DNA of 64,000 nt from Alteromonas portus (GCF_005117025.1 NZ_SWCO01000002.1:62001-126000), one strand, 5' to 3'. Counted from the stretch's first letter, positions 9,237-19,000 are shown. Made by a program: numbers and translations. The notes: generated by a model from the letters alone, not told the origin.

Positions 9237-10751
9237 TCAGCGCTGCCTGCGTTTAATTAAGACCGCGCAAACAAACAGCAGACTAACAATAAACCAAACG
9301 CCTAGCTCTTGAAGATGGTAATACGGTGTAAACCCTCTGGTTGCGACAACTGGCGCCGAAATATTACCTGCCATGAATTGAGGTAGCCGAGCAGTTATTT
9401 CGCCTCTGTGGTCTATAAAAGCCGTAATACCGTTATTTGTTGCCCTAACCACAGGGCGCCCCAACTCAAGAGCACGCATTTGCGCTATTTGCAGATGCTG
9501 AGCAGGGCCGTGAGAATGTCCAAACCACGCATCGTTGCTCACGGTAATGATCATGTCTGTATCTTCATATACATTTGCCATCACTTGATGAGGAAACGCA
9601 ATTTCAAAACATATAGCGGGGGCTAGGTGAATGCCGTTAGCTTCAAGGTTTGCCTGTTGATAGTCACCTCGAGAGAATGATGACATAGGTAAATCGAATA
9701 GGGGGGCGAGGGGGCGAAGCCAGTCTTCAAAAGGTACAAATTCGCCTACAGGCAAAAGATGATGTTTCGAAAATCGGTTGTTGTGGAAATATTGATAGTC
9801 GGGATAAGCGGCATCTGGCGTGCGTTTACCTAGCACAATGAGGTTATTCCACGCTTCATCAGTTTCCCAGTTATAATTAACAATACCCGTAATAAGTGCC
9901 GTGTTCTCTTGAAAGGCTCTTTCATTAACCTTAGCAAGATAAGGTTGTGCCAAAGGCTCAAGCTTAGGGACAGCCGCTTCAGGCCAAATAATGAGGTCGT
10001 TATCCCACAAGCTCTCGGTTAATTTCCAATACGTGTCCATGGTTGGGCCATCTTGCTCTGGCACCCATCGCAAGCTTTGCGCAATATTGCCCTGGGCCAT
10101 GCCTACCGAATAGGTTTTGTTTGGGGTGACCCAAGTATGTTGTTTAAGCAGGTAGCCACTGGTAAATAAGCACAGCGCCACTAGCACTGCGTTGGCAAAG
10201 GTTCGTTTATTATGAATTAACGCAAATAGGGTAGCGCTAATAACGATAAGCGCGCTTATTCCTGTTTCACCAATAACCGGGGCAAAGCCAGACAGCGGAC
10301 TTTCCAGCTGACTATAACCCAAAGATAACCATGGAAAGCCACTTAACATCCAGCTTCGCAGCCACTCTGTTATTACCCAGAAAAAGGGCAGTGTCATAGG
10401 CCATAACTGTGGCGAAAAATATTTAGCTGTAAATTTTGTGGCAAGCGCTGGGTACAATGCTAAATAACCGCAAAGTAACGCCATGAGTGCGATAGAGGCA
10501 ATAAGCGGGAGGCCGCCAAAATCGGCAATGCTCACATGAACCCAGCTTATCCCAGCCCCAAACCAGCCTGCGCCAAATAACCATCCGGCTAAAAACGGGC
10601 GATGATTAAGCTTTATGACTTGACGTATAGCCAGTGCCAGCGCAGGAATAGTTAAAAGCCACATGTTAAAAGGAGCGAAAGCAAGAGTTAAGCTTGCGCC
10701 ACTCAACAAAAGAAGAAGGTGGGGAGTGAACCGTTTCAGCATAGGAGTCAT
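9237..10751 (-). CDS. lnt: Apolipoprotein N-acyltransferase
   Basis: Inner-membrane enzyme that adds the third acyl chain to the N-terminal cysteine of lipoproteins before Lol sorting. The 504-aa product has about six N-terminal membrane segments (residues 8-200), a periplasmic nitrilase-like domain (about 215-475) and a final C-terminal helix. The expected Glu-Lys-Cys triad is visible: E258 in IIWPEAAVP, K329 in RFSKHHLLPVGEF and C381 in LAPAICFEIAF. It is the last gene of the miaB-phoH-ybeY-corC-lnt series, 97 bp after corC. Confidence 0.96.
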   Translation of the reverse strand: MTPMLKRFTPHLLLLLSGASLTLAFAPFNMWLLTIPALALAIRQVIKLNHRPFLAGWLFGAGWFGAGISWVHVSIADFGGLPLIASIALMALLCGYLALYPALATKFTAKYFSPQLWPMTLPFFWVITEWLRSWMLSGFPWLSLGYSQLESPLSGFAPVIGETGISALIVISATLFALIHNKRTFANAVLVALCLFTSGYLLKQHTWVTPNKTYSVGMAQGNIAQSLRWVPEQDGPTMDTYWKLTESLWDNDLIIWPEAAVPKLEPLAQPYLAKVNERAFQENTALITGIVNYNWETDEAWNNLIVLGKRTPDAAYPDYQYFHNNRFSKHHLLPVGEFVPFEDWLRPLAPLFDLPMSSFSRGDYQQANLEANGIHLAPAICFEIAFPHQVMANVYEDTDMIITVSNDAWFGHSHGPAQHLQIAQMRALELGRPVVRATNNGITAFIDHRGEITARLPQFMAGNISAPVVATRGFTPYYHLQELGVWFIVSLLFVCAVLIKRRQR

Positions 10752-10848
10752 CTGATCGTGGTTGATAGGGTTGTTATATCAACATAGGGTAAGCATGCAT
10801 AAAATCACGCTGCCCTATGCTGAAACAGAAGTTGTTTGAATTACTTTG

Positions 10849-11706
10849 CTATTCTAGCGAAGGCACTGAAACCTTAAGTTGTATAAGTCGGCGCTTGTCT
10901 GAGTTTGTCACCTTAAACTGAATATCGCCAATGGTGATTTCATCATTGGTTTCAGGCATATGACCAAACGCCTTCAGCACAATACCGCCTATAGTGTCGG
11001 CTTCTTCTTCGCTAAACTTGGTTTCAAAAAACTCGTTAAAATCGTCAACCGGCGTTAACGCTTTTACAGAGTAAGTCGATTTATTTAACGGACGAATATC
11101 ATCGGTACCATCTTCTTCTGTATCGTATTCGTCTTCAATTTCACCCACAATAATTTCAAGGATATCTTCAATTGTGACTAGACCAGACACACCGCCGTAT
11201 TCATCTACAACAATGGCCATGTGGTAGCGTTGCTGACGGAACTCTTTAAGCAGCACGTCCACGCGTTTACTTTCTGGAACAATAACCGCAGGGCGAAGAA
11301 TATCGCGAAGGTTGAACTCTTTTTCCGTGTTAAACGCAAATGCTAAGAGGTCTTTTGCTAATAAAATACCTTCAATGTGGTCTTTATCTTCGCTAATAAC
11401 GGGAAAACGGGAGTGGGCAGATTCAAGCATTACAGGTAAAAACTCTTCTACCTTTTGCTCTACATCAATGGTGGTCATTTGAGCGCGAGGGATCATGATA
11501 TCCCTTACTCGCATTTCATTTACGCCAATAACCCCTTCAATCATTTCACGGGTTTGTGGGTCTATGATTTCGTTCTGTTCAGCATCGGTAATAACCGATA
11601 CCAACTCTTCTTTACTTCTCGGCTCGCCAGAAATTGAATTTTTTAGTTTATCTAACCAACTCTTGCCTGATGAGCCGTTGGTAGAGTGAGGATTATCGTC
11701 GCTCAT
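10849..11706 (-). CDS. corC: CBS-pair protein of the CorC/YbeX family
   Basis: A 285-aa cytoplasmic protein with tandem CBS domains (about residues 65-195, [16 protein letters not shown] and [19 protein letters not shown]) and a C-terminal CorC_HlyC domain (about 205-285). The family is linked to Mg2+/Co2+ efflux and, in enterobacteria, to ribosome/rRNA phenotypes together with YbeY. The name corC is the family label; transport is not shown by the sequence. Start is ATG 11706. It lies 116 bp downstream of ybeY. Confidence 0.93.
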   Translation of the reverse strand: MSDDNPHSTNGSSGKSWLDKLKNSISGEPRSKEELVSVITDAEQNEIIDPQTREMIEGVIGVNEMRVRDIMIPRAQMTTIDVEQKVEEFLPVMLESAHSRFPVISEDKDHIEGILLAKDLLAFAFNTEKEFNLRDILRPAVIVPESKRVDVLLKEFRQQRYHMAIVVDEYGGVSGLVTIEDILEIIVGEIEDEYDTEEDGTDDIRPLNKSTYSVKALTPVDDFNEFFETKFSEEEADTIGGIVLKAFGHMPETNDEITIGDIQFKVTNSDKRRLIQLKVSVPSLE

Positions 11707-11822
11707 AATGTCCGTTTAATTGTTAGTTCAACGCCAACGTTAAAATGGTTCTTGCTGGTCGTCAATGTTTTATTGTTATTAAGTGTTAAAGTGCTTAAAT
11801 AACAATTGTTTATGTTGATTTG

Positions 11823-12299
11823 TTATTCAGTGGCTTCGTAAGGGTTAGCAATGCCAAGGCGCGCAAGAATATCTATTTCCTTGCTTTCCATTTCTTCAGC
11901 TTCCGCATCATCAATATGGTCGTAACCCATCAAATGCAATAGCCCGTGAACCGTCATGTGGGCATAGTGATCGCCAACTTTTTTCTGCTGTTCGTAGGCT
12001 TCGCGGCTTATCACCGGCGCACAGATAACGAGATCGCCTAATAAGTTTATTTCAATACCGGGGGGGGCCTCAAACGGAAAAGACAGCACATTGGTTGGCT
12101 TATCTTTCCCTCTGTATTCATGGTTAAGGCTTTGGCTTTCAGCTTCATCAGTAAAGCGAATGGTCACTTCTTGCTCTGATAACCCTTCGTACTCAAGTAC
12201 GGCATTAGCCCAAAGCTCAAGCTCTGAAGGTGAGGGTATAGCTGATAAAATAGCCTCGTCACCTTCAAATGCTTGCTGTACATCGATAATGGCGGTCAC
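11823..12299 (-). CDS. ybeY: Endoribonuclease YbeY
   Basis: Single-strand-specific metallo-endoribonuclease needed for 16S rRNA 3' maturation and ribosome quality control. The 158-aa protein carries the zinc motif HGLLHLMGYDH (three histidines spaced H-x3-H-x5-H). The start codon is GTG and overlaps the phoH stop (GTGA), so translation is coupled to the upstream gene. It sits in the conserved miaB-ybeZ-ybeY-ybeX-lnt order. Confidence 0.95.
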   Translation of the reverse strand: MTAIIDVQQAFEGDEAILSAIPSPSELELWANAVLEYEGLSEQEVTIRFTDEAESQSLNHEYRGKDKPTNVLSFPFEAPPGIEINLLGDLVICAPVISREAYEQQKKVGDHYAHMTVHGLLHLMGYDHIDDAEAEEMESKEIDILARLGIANPYEATE

Positions 12300-13378
12300 G
12301 ATGCGTTGTCGTCTTTCGTTTGCGTGGTGCTGTCGTCTTGAGAAGCCTGTTCACGCTGAAGGCGCAATGCTTCTTCTTTACGTGCTTTGCGCAGTCGCTC
12401 TTGTTCAGCGTCGTGCGCTTCGTAGGCTCTTACAATACGTGCCACTACAGGGTGACGAACCACGTCTTCAGCGTTAAAGAAGTTGAAAGAAATGTCATCT
12501 ACTTCGCTTAACACTTCAATAGCGTGGCGTAGACCTGATTTTGCACCGCGAGGTAAGTCTACCTGCGTGATGTCACCCGTTATCACCGCTTTCGAATTGA
12601 AGCCAATACGGGTTAAGAACATTTTCATTTGCTCTACCGTCGTGTTTTGGCTCTCATCTAAAATGATAAAGGCGTCGTTCAGTGTTCGACCACGCATATA
12701 GGCAAGCGGCGCAACCTCAATCACGTTGCGCTCCATAAGCTTTTCTACTTTTTCAAAGCCCAACATTTCAAACAGGGCGTCGTAAAGCGGACGAAGGTAT
12801 GGGTCAACTTTCTGTGAAAGGTCGCCGGGCAAGAAGCCGAGTTTTTCACCAGCTTCTACCGCAGGGCGGGTAAGCAAGATACGGCGAATTTCTTGTCGCT
12901 CTAGTGCATCCACAGCAGCGGCAACGGCTAGGTAAGTTTTACCCGTTCCGGCAGGTCCAATACCAAAAGTAATATCGTGGTTTACTATGTTCGCCACATA
13001 TTGCGCTTGGTTAGGATTGCGCGGCTTAATAACACCGCGCTTGGTTTTAATATTCACTTCTTTGCCGTAGCCGCCGGTTGCGTCTTTTTCAATAACGCGG
13101 GCTTCTTGAATGGCAAGGTGAACTTGTTCTGCTTCTAGCTCGGGAATACGGCCCTTAATAGGCTGAGTTTCTATATAAAGAAGCTTAAGTAATTCGCTAG
13201 CACTTTTTATTTGCTGCGGTTCACCCAACACCTTGAATGCGTTATTGCGGTAGGTAATCTCTACGCCTAACCTGCGCTCAATTTGTTTAATGTTGTCATC
13301 AAAGGGGCCACATAAACTCGACAAACGTTTGCTATCTGCCGGTTCTAATTCAAATTCGTTACTAACCAATGTACTCAA
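12296..13378 (-). CDS. ybeZ: PhoH-like ATPase YbeZ
   Basis: A 360-aa P-loop ATPase that works with YbeY in RNA metabolism. Residues ~1-100 form the N-terminal KH-like region. The PhoH domain has Walker A GIGPAGTGKTYLA and Walker B AFIILDESQNTT. The tail after residue ~325 is charged and low complexity (repeated R, K, E and Q). The start is TTG at 13378, with GAGGA about 10 nt upstream; no better ATG precedes the conserved N-terminus. It lies 29 bp downstream of miaB. Confidence 0.94.
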   Translation of the reverse strand: MSTLVSNEFELEPADSKRLSSLCGPFDDNIKQIERRLGVEITYRNNAFKVLGEPQQIKSASELLKLLYIETQPIKGRIPELEAEQVHLAIQEARVIEKDATGGYGKEVNIKTKRGVIKPRNPNQAQYVANIVNHDITFGIGPAGTGKTYLAVAAAVDALERQEIRRILLTRPAVEAGEKLGFLPGDLSQKVDPYLRPLYDALFEMLGFEKVEKLMERNVIEVAPLAYMRGRTLNDAFIILDESQNTTVEQMKMFLTRIGFNSKAVITGDITQVDLPRGAKSGLRHAIEVLSEVDDISFNFFNAEDVVRHPVVARIVRAYEAHDAEQERLRKARKEEALRLQREQASQDDSTTQTKDDNAS

Positions 13379-13407
13379 GCTACTTTTTTCCTCGCTATAA
13401 AATGTGT

Positions 13408-14841
13408 TTAGGCTGGGTTAAATTGTCCCACGCCAAGCTCATCGGGCAAATCTGCCTGATGCTTTGCCATGATAGATTGGGGCGAAACGGCAACACGCAA
13501 GCCCATTTCGCTCTCTCTGCGCACAACTTCACCACGTAGTGAGTTGGTGAACACATCTGTAATGTTCACATCAACGAATTCGCCAATCATGTCAGGCGTA
13601 CCTTCAAAGTTCACGACACGGTTATTTTCAGTACGTCCAGAAAGCTCCATTGGGTTCTTCTTAGACGGACCTTCAACCAAAATTCGCTGCTCTGTGCCAA
13701 CCATGTGACGAGCAATACGTAGGGCTTGCTGCGTAATACGCTGCTGAAGAAGGTGAAGGCGTTGCTTCTTAGTTTCTTCACTTACATCATCTACTGCGTC
13801 GGCAGCAGGCGTACCCGGGCGAGCACTGTAAATAAAGCTGAAGCTAAGGTCGTAATCGACTGCCTGAATCAAATCCATGGTGGCTTCAAAGTCTGCATCA
13901 GTTTCACCTGGGAAACCAATAATGAAGTCGCTCGACAAGCTAATGTTCGGGCGAATTTTCTTCAGCTTACGCATTTTAGACTTGTATTCGATTGCTGTAT
14001 GGCCACGCTTCATCAAGTTCAATATACGGTCAGAGCCGCTTTGGACAGGCAAATGTAAGTGGTCTACTAATTCAGGAATAGACGCGTATGCTTCTATAAT
14101 GTCATCAGTAAATTCAACCGGGTGTGAGGTGGTGTAACGAATTCTGTCAATACCGTCTATGGCCGCTACTAATTCAAGCAACTCAGAGAAACGACAAATT
14201 GTACCGTCGTAATTTTCACCGCGATACGCGTTAACGTTTTGACCTAGAAGATTGACTTCACGCACGCCTTGACCTGCAAGCTGAGCGATTTCAAGCAATA
14301 CGTCGTCAACAGGGCGACTTACTTCTTCACCACGGGTGTAAGGCACAACACAGAACGTGCAGTATTTTGAACAGCCTTCCATAATTGAAACGAACGCCGT
14401 TGGACCTTCAGCACGTGGTTCAGGTAAACGGTCAAATTTTTCAATTTCCGGGAAGCTAACGTCAATGACTGACTTTGCGCCGCCCTGAAGCTGATTGATC
14501 ATTTCAGGCAAGCGGTGCAGTGTTTGTGGACCAAAAACTAAGTCTACGAACGGCGCGCGCTGACGAATAGTATCGCCTTCTTGAGAGGCTACACAGCCGC
14601 CCACACCGATAATAAGTTCAGGTTTATCTTGCTTAAGTGTTTTCCAACGTCCCAGCTGGTGGAACACCTTTTCCTGTGCTTTTTCACGAATAGAGCAGGT
14701 GTTAAGCAAGATAACATCGGCTTCTTCAGCACTTTCAGCAGCACTGTAGCCATGCGTTGAGTCTAGTAAGTCTGCCATTTTCTCCGAGTCGTACTCGTTC
14801 ATTTGGCAGCCCCAGGTTTTGATATACAGCTTTTTAGTCAT
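13408..14841 (-). CDS. miaB: tRNA-2-methylthio-N6-dimethylallyladenosine synthase MiaB
   Basis: Radical-SAM methylthiotransferase that converts i6A37 to ms2i6A37 in tRNAs reading UNN codons. The 477-aa product has the N-terminal MTTase cysteines C12 (WGCQMN), C49 (LNTCS) and C83 (GVGGC), and the radical-SAM cluster C157/C161/C164 in [11 protein letters not shown]-terminal TRAM domain follows. I chose ATG 14841 ([15 protein letters not shown]), the conserved family start, over an in-frame codon 51 nt upstream. It is the first gene of the five-gene minus-strand unit and is divergent from ubiF. Confidence 0.97.
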   Translation of the reverse strand: MTKKLYIKTWGCQMNEYDSEKMADLLDSTHGYSAAESAEEADVILLNTCSIREKAQEKVFHQLGRWKTLKQDKPELIIGVGGCVASQEGDTIRQRAPFVDLVFGPQTLHRLPEMINQLQGGAKSVIDVSFPEIEKFDRLPEPRAEGPTAFVSIMEGCSKYCTFCVVPYTRGEEVSRPVDDVLLEIAQLAGQGVREVNLLGQNVNAYRGENYDGTICRFSELLELVAAIDGIDRIRYTTSHPVEFTDDIIEAYASIPELVDHLHLPVQSGSDRILNLMKRGHTAIEYKSKMRKLKKIRPNISLSSDFIIGFPGETDADFEATMDLIQAVDYDLSFSFIYSARPGTPAADAVDDVSEETKKQRLHLLQQRITQQALRIARHMVGTEQRILVEGPSKKNPMELSGRTENNRVVNFEGTPDMIGEFVDVNITDVFTNSLRGEVVRRESEMGLRVAVSPQSIMAKHQADLPDELGVGQFNPA

Positions 14842-15146
14842 AACAACTATTCGATAACCTGTTAGTGTTCCTGTAAGTGAAAGCAGTTTCACCCTTTTTA
14901 AGCAAAGGTCGCTGCCAGAATGTTGTTTTACGAGCGGCGCTTAAATCGCTACGCAAAAAACAGTGATAGTGTCAGTTACAGGAAGATGTTCAAAATAGCC
15001 GCATATTTTACCTGTTATGTAAGCATATTCCCAGTATCTTGAGACGATTCGTTAAGAATTGATCTAGGGCAAGCCAGTTCTACGTTTTACTTCACAGCGC
15101 TTTGTGTTTTAAGACATAATGCAAGTGCGTGTTTTAAGGAGAGTAA
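14842..15146. other. Divergent intergenic region between miaB and ubiF
   Basis: About 305 bp that must hold the promoters for both directions. Toward ubiF there is a possible -10 (CATAAT, 15115-15120) without a convincing -35. AAGGAG at 15136-15141 is the ubiF ribosome-binding site. I see no small ORF, hairpin or repeat. Confidence 0.5.
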
Positions 15147-16346
15147 ATGGTCGATTTTTGTATAAATGGCGGCGGTATGGTCGGCGCTGCGCTCGCGTTG
15201 GGACTTGCTAAGCAGCAGTTTAAGGTAGCAGTGATAGAGCCGTATCTACCGGCACCTTTTAACCCCGAGGATGGGCCAGATTTAAGGGTTTCAGCTATCA
15301 GCGAAGCATCGGTGACTCTACTAAAAGCCCTTGGCGCTTGGGAGCACATAGCCGCCATGCGCGTAAAACCATACACTGGTCTTAGCGTATGGGACGACCC
15401 AGCCCATCGAACAGACTTTACCGCGCAAAGTATCGACATGCCCCAATTGGGCTTTTTTGTGGAAAACCGATTGTTGCAGCTAGGATGCCACCAAGCATTA
15501 AAGCAGTGTGACAATGTTGAGCTTATCACTGGTCAAATGGTTCAAGATATTCAGTTAGCGAATACGGCAAAGGTCAACCTCTCAAACGGCGAAACCATTG
15601 AAGCCAAGTGGCTTGTTGGCGCAGATGGCGCAAACTCACAGGTAAGAAAGGCGGCCGGCATAGGCACCACAGGTTGGCAATATGCGCAGCAGGCAATGGG
15701 GATCACCGTTAAGATGGAGAACGCCGTTGAACCTGTAACCTGGCAGCAGTTTACATCAAGCGGCCCCAAAGCCTTTTTGCCCATGTTTGATAACTACGCC
15801 TCGCTAGTTTGGTATGACTCGCCTGACGAACTCAAACGGATTAAAAGTTTAAAAGCGAGCCAGCTTGAAAGTGAAATTCTTAAAACGTTTCCCGATGAAT
15901 TGACCGAAAATGGCAATCGCTTTTCGGTTATTGATAAAGCGATTTTTCCGCTTACCCGTTCCCATGCTAATCAATACGTTAAAGGCAGATGTGTGTTAGT
16001 TGGTGATGCAGCACACACCATTAATCCACTTGCGGGGCAGGGCGTTAATTTGGGCTTTAAAGACGTAGAAACGTTTCTATCTGTAAGTTCAGAGTTTAAA
16101 CCTAATAACAACGAAAGCTCATTATCGATAGACGCTCAGGCATTTTCGCAAAGGCTTATCAGCAACTATGAAAGGCCACGTAAACGAGATAACTTGGTGA
16201 TGATGACGGCAATGGATGGGTTTTATACCTTGTTTAGCAATGACGTTGCCCCCATAAAATGGATAAGAAATCAGCTTCTTTCTGTGGCGCAGCGTATAGA
16301 GCCTGCTAAACAAGAAGTACTCAAGTATGCGATAGGGTTGCGATAA
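15147..16346 (+). CDS. ubiF: FAD-dependent ubiquinone-biosynthesis hydroxylase, UbiF-type
   Basis: A 399-aa UbiH/UbiF/VisC-family monooxygenase, expected to hydroxylate C6 of the demethoxyubiquinol ring. The FAD fold is shown by GGGMVGAALALGLA near the N-terminus, the GADGANSQVRK motif at about residues 160-170, and GDAAHTINPLAGQGVN. The UbiF assignment rests on the conserved divergent pairing with miaB seen in E. coli; UbiH and UbiI have the same motifs. ATG 15147 follows AAGGAG. Confidence 0.87.
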   Translation: MVDFCINGGGMVGAALALGLAKQQFKVAVIEPYLPAPFNPEDGPDLRVSAISEASVTLLKALGAWEHIAAMRVKPYTGLSVWDDPAHRTDFTAQSIDMPQLGFFVENRLLQLGCHQALKQCDNVELITGQMVQDIQLANTAKVNLSNGETIEAKWLVGADGANSQVRKAAGIGTTGWQYAQQAMGITVKMENAVEPVTWQQFTSSGPKAFLPMFDNYASLVWYDSPDELKRIKSLKASQLESEILKTFPDELTENGNRFSVIDKAIFPLTRSHANQYVKGRCVLVGDAAHTINPLAGQGVNLGFKDVETFLSVSSEFKPNNNESSLSIDAQAFSQRLISNYERPRKRDNLVMMTAMDGFYTLFSNDVAPIKWIRNQLLSVAQRIEPAKQEVLKYAIGLR

Positions 16347-16522
16347 TGGAAGTGTTAATTTTACTGGCGGTATTGTTTGGTGCACTGGCATTGATTATAC
16401 CGCTTATAGAGCGTTCTAAAATGCGAATCAGTAACGAGGATGCAGCAAAATGGGCTAAGTGGATTTGGCCTTTAATGGGAATTTTGCTGATTGCTCAGTT
16501 ATTGCGGTTGCTGTTCTCTTAG
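16346..16522 (+). CDS. Small two-helix membrane protein translationally coupled to ubiF
   Basis: A 58-aa ORF whose ATG overlaps the ubiF stop (TAATG). It encodes MEVLILLAVLFGALALIIPL, a charged middle (ERSKMRISNEDAAKWAKW), and a second hydrophobic segment (PLMGILLIAQLLRLLF). This is a helical hairpin with a basic/acidic loop. The stop-start overlap and protein-like composition argue that it is real. I recognise no family; a role near the membrane-associated ubiquinone enzymes is only a guess from position. Confidence 0.6.
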   Translation: MEVLILLAVLFGALALIIPLIERSKMRISNEDAAKWAKWIWPLMGILLIAQLLRLLFS

Positions 16523-16606
16523 TCGCTTATGCTTGCGTTTAGAAAGCCATAAAGTCTAGGCACTTGCTAAAGTTAATTCGCTTGATTTTTAAAAAGGTTC
16601 AAAGGA

Positions 16607-17089
16607 ATGACCGTACAATTCTCGCAAGGGTTCTCTAATCAATGTCCACAAGTCAATTTAAAGGGTTATAGCCTTTATTATATTTGGCAAGGGCATCCAG
16701 CAGACAAAGGTGAAAAACACTTTTATCAGTTGAAAAGTAAACCTGATCCCGAAAAGGTAGAGGTGATGTCTGCATGCTGGGATGGCTACGCAGGCAGTTA
16801 CCAGCTAACTGCAGAAGGAAGGCTCATTCTCACTCGGTTTCATTACTTCCTTCCCGACGGTTTGGGCGAGTCTGATGACTTACTTGAGGAACTGCACGGC
16901 GACTTTTACTTAGAGTTTAGAACCCACTTTGAGGGTGATCAGCTGTACGTACCTTTCGCTGAGGGTAAAGTGGCTATTGACCAGAAACAGTGGGTGGAGA
17001 TAAAGCGAACCTATATCAATCCGAAATCGAACAACACTGTTTTTTTCGCTTGGTTTAAACGGCTCATACCGAACCGCTTATTTAAATAA
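16607..17089 (+). CDS. Hypothetical soluble protein, 160 aa
   Basis: Unrecognised. It has no signal peptide or membrane segment, and is rich in aromatic residues (GYSLYYIWQGHPADKGEKHF, SACWDGYAGSYQL, a C-terminal FFAWFKRLIPNRLF). The composition suggests a compact alpha/beta or beta-sandwich domain. ATG 16607 is preceded by CAAAGGA. It is about 85 bp after the small membrane ORF and convergent with the TetR gene, and could be the last gene of the ubiF transcript. Confidence 0.6.
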   Translation: MTVQFSQGFSNQCPQVNLKGYSLYYIWQGHPADKGEKHFYQLKSKPDPEKVEVMSACWDGYAGSYQLTAEGRLILTRFHYFLPDGLGESDDLLEELHGDFYLEFRTHFEGDQLYVPFAEGKVAIDQKQWVEIKRTYINPKSNNTVFFAWFKRLIPNRLFK

Positions 17090-17166
17090 ACCATTGCCTA
17101 ATCAATTGATTTCATAGCACTTGTTGTGAAATGTGCTGCTTCATTTTTTGTAAGCCTTCATCTACA

Positions 17167-17757
17167 TTAATGGGTTTGTTGCGGCCATTGCCCTTTTAAA
17201 TCGACCATAACCTTGTCGATCATCTGGGTGGTTGCTAGATTTTCATCTTGCATAAGCGCAAACGCGCGTAAGCCCACAAATTGATTTTGAAGCCACTCCG
17301 CAGCCAGTTTTGCTGGTGTCTGTTCAGGCAGTTCACCTTTTTCGATACAGGCTTCAATAATATCTCTAAAACCAGCCTTGAGGGTTTGCATGCTCTCAAG
17401 TACTGCTTTTTTGGCTATATCACCGATGATATCTAATTCAGCAATAGACTTTACCAGTAAGCATTGGCGCATGTAGCGTTGTTCGTCGGGGCCAGTTAAC
17501 GCTGTTTCAAAAAAATGATAAAGCGCGCCAAGCGGCGACTCAGCTTCTGCTACCTGCTTCAAGCGTTTTTCGCTGTTCTGTGCGTATTGTTCTATGACAA
17601 GCTTAAACAAGCCTTCTTTGCTTTGAAAGCGAGCATAGATACTACCCGGGCGCATATCCAATGCCTGCTGAATATCACGCATACCTGCCGCCTGAAAGCC
17701 TCGCTGCCAAAAAAGCGTAGTGGCTTTTTCTATAATTTCATCGTGGTCATATTTCAT
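17167..17757 (-). CDS. TetR/AcrR-family transcriptional regulator
   Basis: A 196-aa one-component repressor. Residues 1-50 form the TetR helix-turn-helix (HDEIIEKATTLFWQRGF, MRDIQQALDMRPGSIYARF, SKEGLFKLVIEQYA); the rest is the helical ligand-binding and dimer domain. ATG 17757 has AAGG about 9 nt upstream, and starts further upstream would lie close to the operator. It is divergent from the AhpD-like gene with two palindromes between them, which makes autorepression and control of that gene likely. The TetR subfamily resembles regulators of electrophile or quinone stress, but the inducer is unknown. Confidence 0.9.
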   Translation of the reverse strand: MKYDHDEIIEKATTLFWQRGFQAAGMRDIQQALDMRPGSIYARFQSKEGLFKLVIEQYAQNSEKRLKQVAEAESPLGALYHFFETALTGPDEQRYMRQCLLVKSIAELDIIGDIAKKAVLESMQTLKAGFRDIIEACIEKGELPEQTPAKLAAEWLQNQFVGLRAFALMQDENLATTQMIDKVMVDLKGQWPQQTH

Positions 17758-17783
17758 CGCTGCATACCTTATACGTGAATATT

Positions 17784-17823
17784 TTGAACATGTGTTCAAT
17801 TATCGCTTGAACGATCGTTCAAG
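17784..17823. promoter_or_regulatory. Tandem palindromic operators for the TetR regulator
   Basis: Two related palindromes. One is TTGAACA-TG-TGTTCAA at 17784-17799 (7-bp arms). The other is the perfect 18-bp CTTGAACGATCGTTCAAG at 17806-17823. Their centres are 23 bp apart, about two helical turns, so both could be occupied on one face. They lie between the divergent tetR and AhpD-like genes. The symmetry is read directly; binding by this TetR is inferred. Confidence 0.75.
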
Positions 17824-17906
17824 TAAACCTATTATTATCACCATAACGAATTGTGAGGAGCGTAACGCGCCACTCACGTTTTTGTTCACATCAATAGGAG
17901 AGTGAC

Positions 17907-18458
17907 ATGAGCGATTTTACTTTACACACAAAAGAAACTGCACCAGAAGCAGCAAAGCCACTAATCGATAATTCTGTAAGCGCATTTGGTATGCTGCCGA
18001 ACCTTCACGCGGTAATGGCAGAAGCGCCAACGCTACTTGAAGGTTATCAGGTGCTACATAAGCTGGCGCAAGAGACTTCGTTCAACGCAGAAGAGCTAAC
18101 AGTGGTTTGGCAGGCAATTAACGTTGAACATGCTTGCCATTACTGTGTTCCAGCGCACACAGGCATTGCTAAGAGCATGAAAGTACGCGATGACTTAATT
18201 GAAGAGTTACGTAACGACGAAGCTCTGTCTGACAGCAAACTGAATACGCTGAAAGACACTGTGCTTGCCGTTACTCGTGGTCGAGGCAATGTTGACAGCG
18301 CGCAGCTAGATGCATTCTATACTGCTGGCTACAAACATCAGCAGCTACTAGAAATTATTCTTATTTTGGCTCAAAAAGTAATGAGTAACTATACAAACCA
18401 CTTGGCCGAAACACCGGTTGATGAGCCGTTCAAACAATTTGAATGGTCACCTAAGTAA
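17907..18458 (+). CDS. AhpD-like / carboxymuconolactone decarboxylase-family protein
   Basis: A 183-aa all-helical protein with the AhpD-type redox motif at C77/C80 and H84 (EHACHYCVPAHTG), so it is more likely an alkylhydroperoxidase-like thiol reductase than a decarboxylase. The substrate and electron donor are unknown. It starts at ATG 17907 behind AGGAGAG, is divergent from the TetR gene across the twin operators, and is closed by a strong terminator. It is probably induced when the TetR ligand, perhaps a reactive electrophile or peroxide, is present. Confidence 0.88.
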   Translation: MSDFTLHTKETAPEAAKPLIDNSVSAFGMLPNLHAVMAEAPTLLEGYQVLHKLAQETSFNAEELTVVWQAINVEHACHYCVPAHTGIAKSMKVRDDLIEELRNDEALSDSKLNTLKDTVLAVTRGRGNVDSAQLDAFYTAGYKHQQLLEIILILAQKVMSNYTNHLAETPVDEPFKQFEWSPK

Positions 18459-18475
18459 AATTCGGTAAAGCTTAT

Positions 18476-18503
18476 AAAAACGGAAGCACAGCTTCCGTTT
18501 TTT
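18476..18503 (+). terminator. Terminator after the AhpD-like gene
   Basis: AAAAACGGAAGC-ACA-GCTTCCGTTTTTT: a perfect 7-bp GC-containing stem with flanking A/T tracts, usable on both strands, so it also faces the convergent 60-aa ORF. Confidence 0.88.
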
Positions 18504-18611
18504 GTTTTAGCCTATCTTACTTACAAAGTGAGAAACGCTGGATAAAAGTGCACGTACTGGCGCAGCTATAATAAGCACAGTTAGTGTGTTTTGAACTGTC
18601 GAAGGTAATAT

Positions 18612-18794
18612 TTAGGAAGCCAAAGGTAGTTGAGGACTCAGCTCTTCTACGGTTTCAATTGCAACTAGCTCTTCATAACCTTTCTGCTGCAGTAAGGTTT
18701 TCAAATCATCGCAGCTACTACATTTGTTTCTTTTGGCGATAGCCACCGCTTCAATAAAGCACGAGAGATGAGTTATAGATTGTGCCTGTGTCAT
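18612..18794 (-). CDS. Small hypothetical protein with a CSSC motif
   Basis: A 60-aa ORF with a plausible protein sequence: an amphipathic start (MTQAQSITHLSCFIEAVAIA), a basic KRNKCSSCDDLKTLL segment, and an acidic C-terminal part. The CxxC pair is the only notable feature. The upstream region has only a weak purine stretch as ribosome-binding site. I do not recognise it; it may be a real small protein or a chance ORF. Confidence 0.4.
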   Translation of the reverse strand: MTQAQSITHLSCFIEAVAIAKRNKCSSCDDLKTLLQQKGYEELVAIETVEELSPQLPLAS

Positions 18795-19000
18795 GGTCTA
18801 CTTTACTTCTTTTTTACTTAAATTCGTAATTGATACTTTCAAAACAAGACTATGGCTCAACCTGAAGTCAGTCATGTGACAACGCTATGACGCTTTTATG
18901 AAAAAAATAGGAGATAAAATAAATTCTTCTTGAAGTGTATATACGTATGCTATACATTTTTAGCTCGAATGAAGTAGGCTGATCTTATTAAAGAGTTAAA

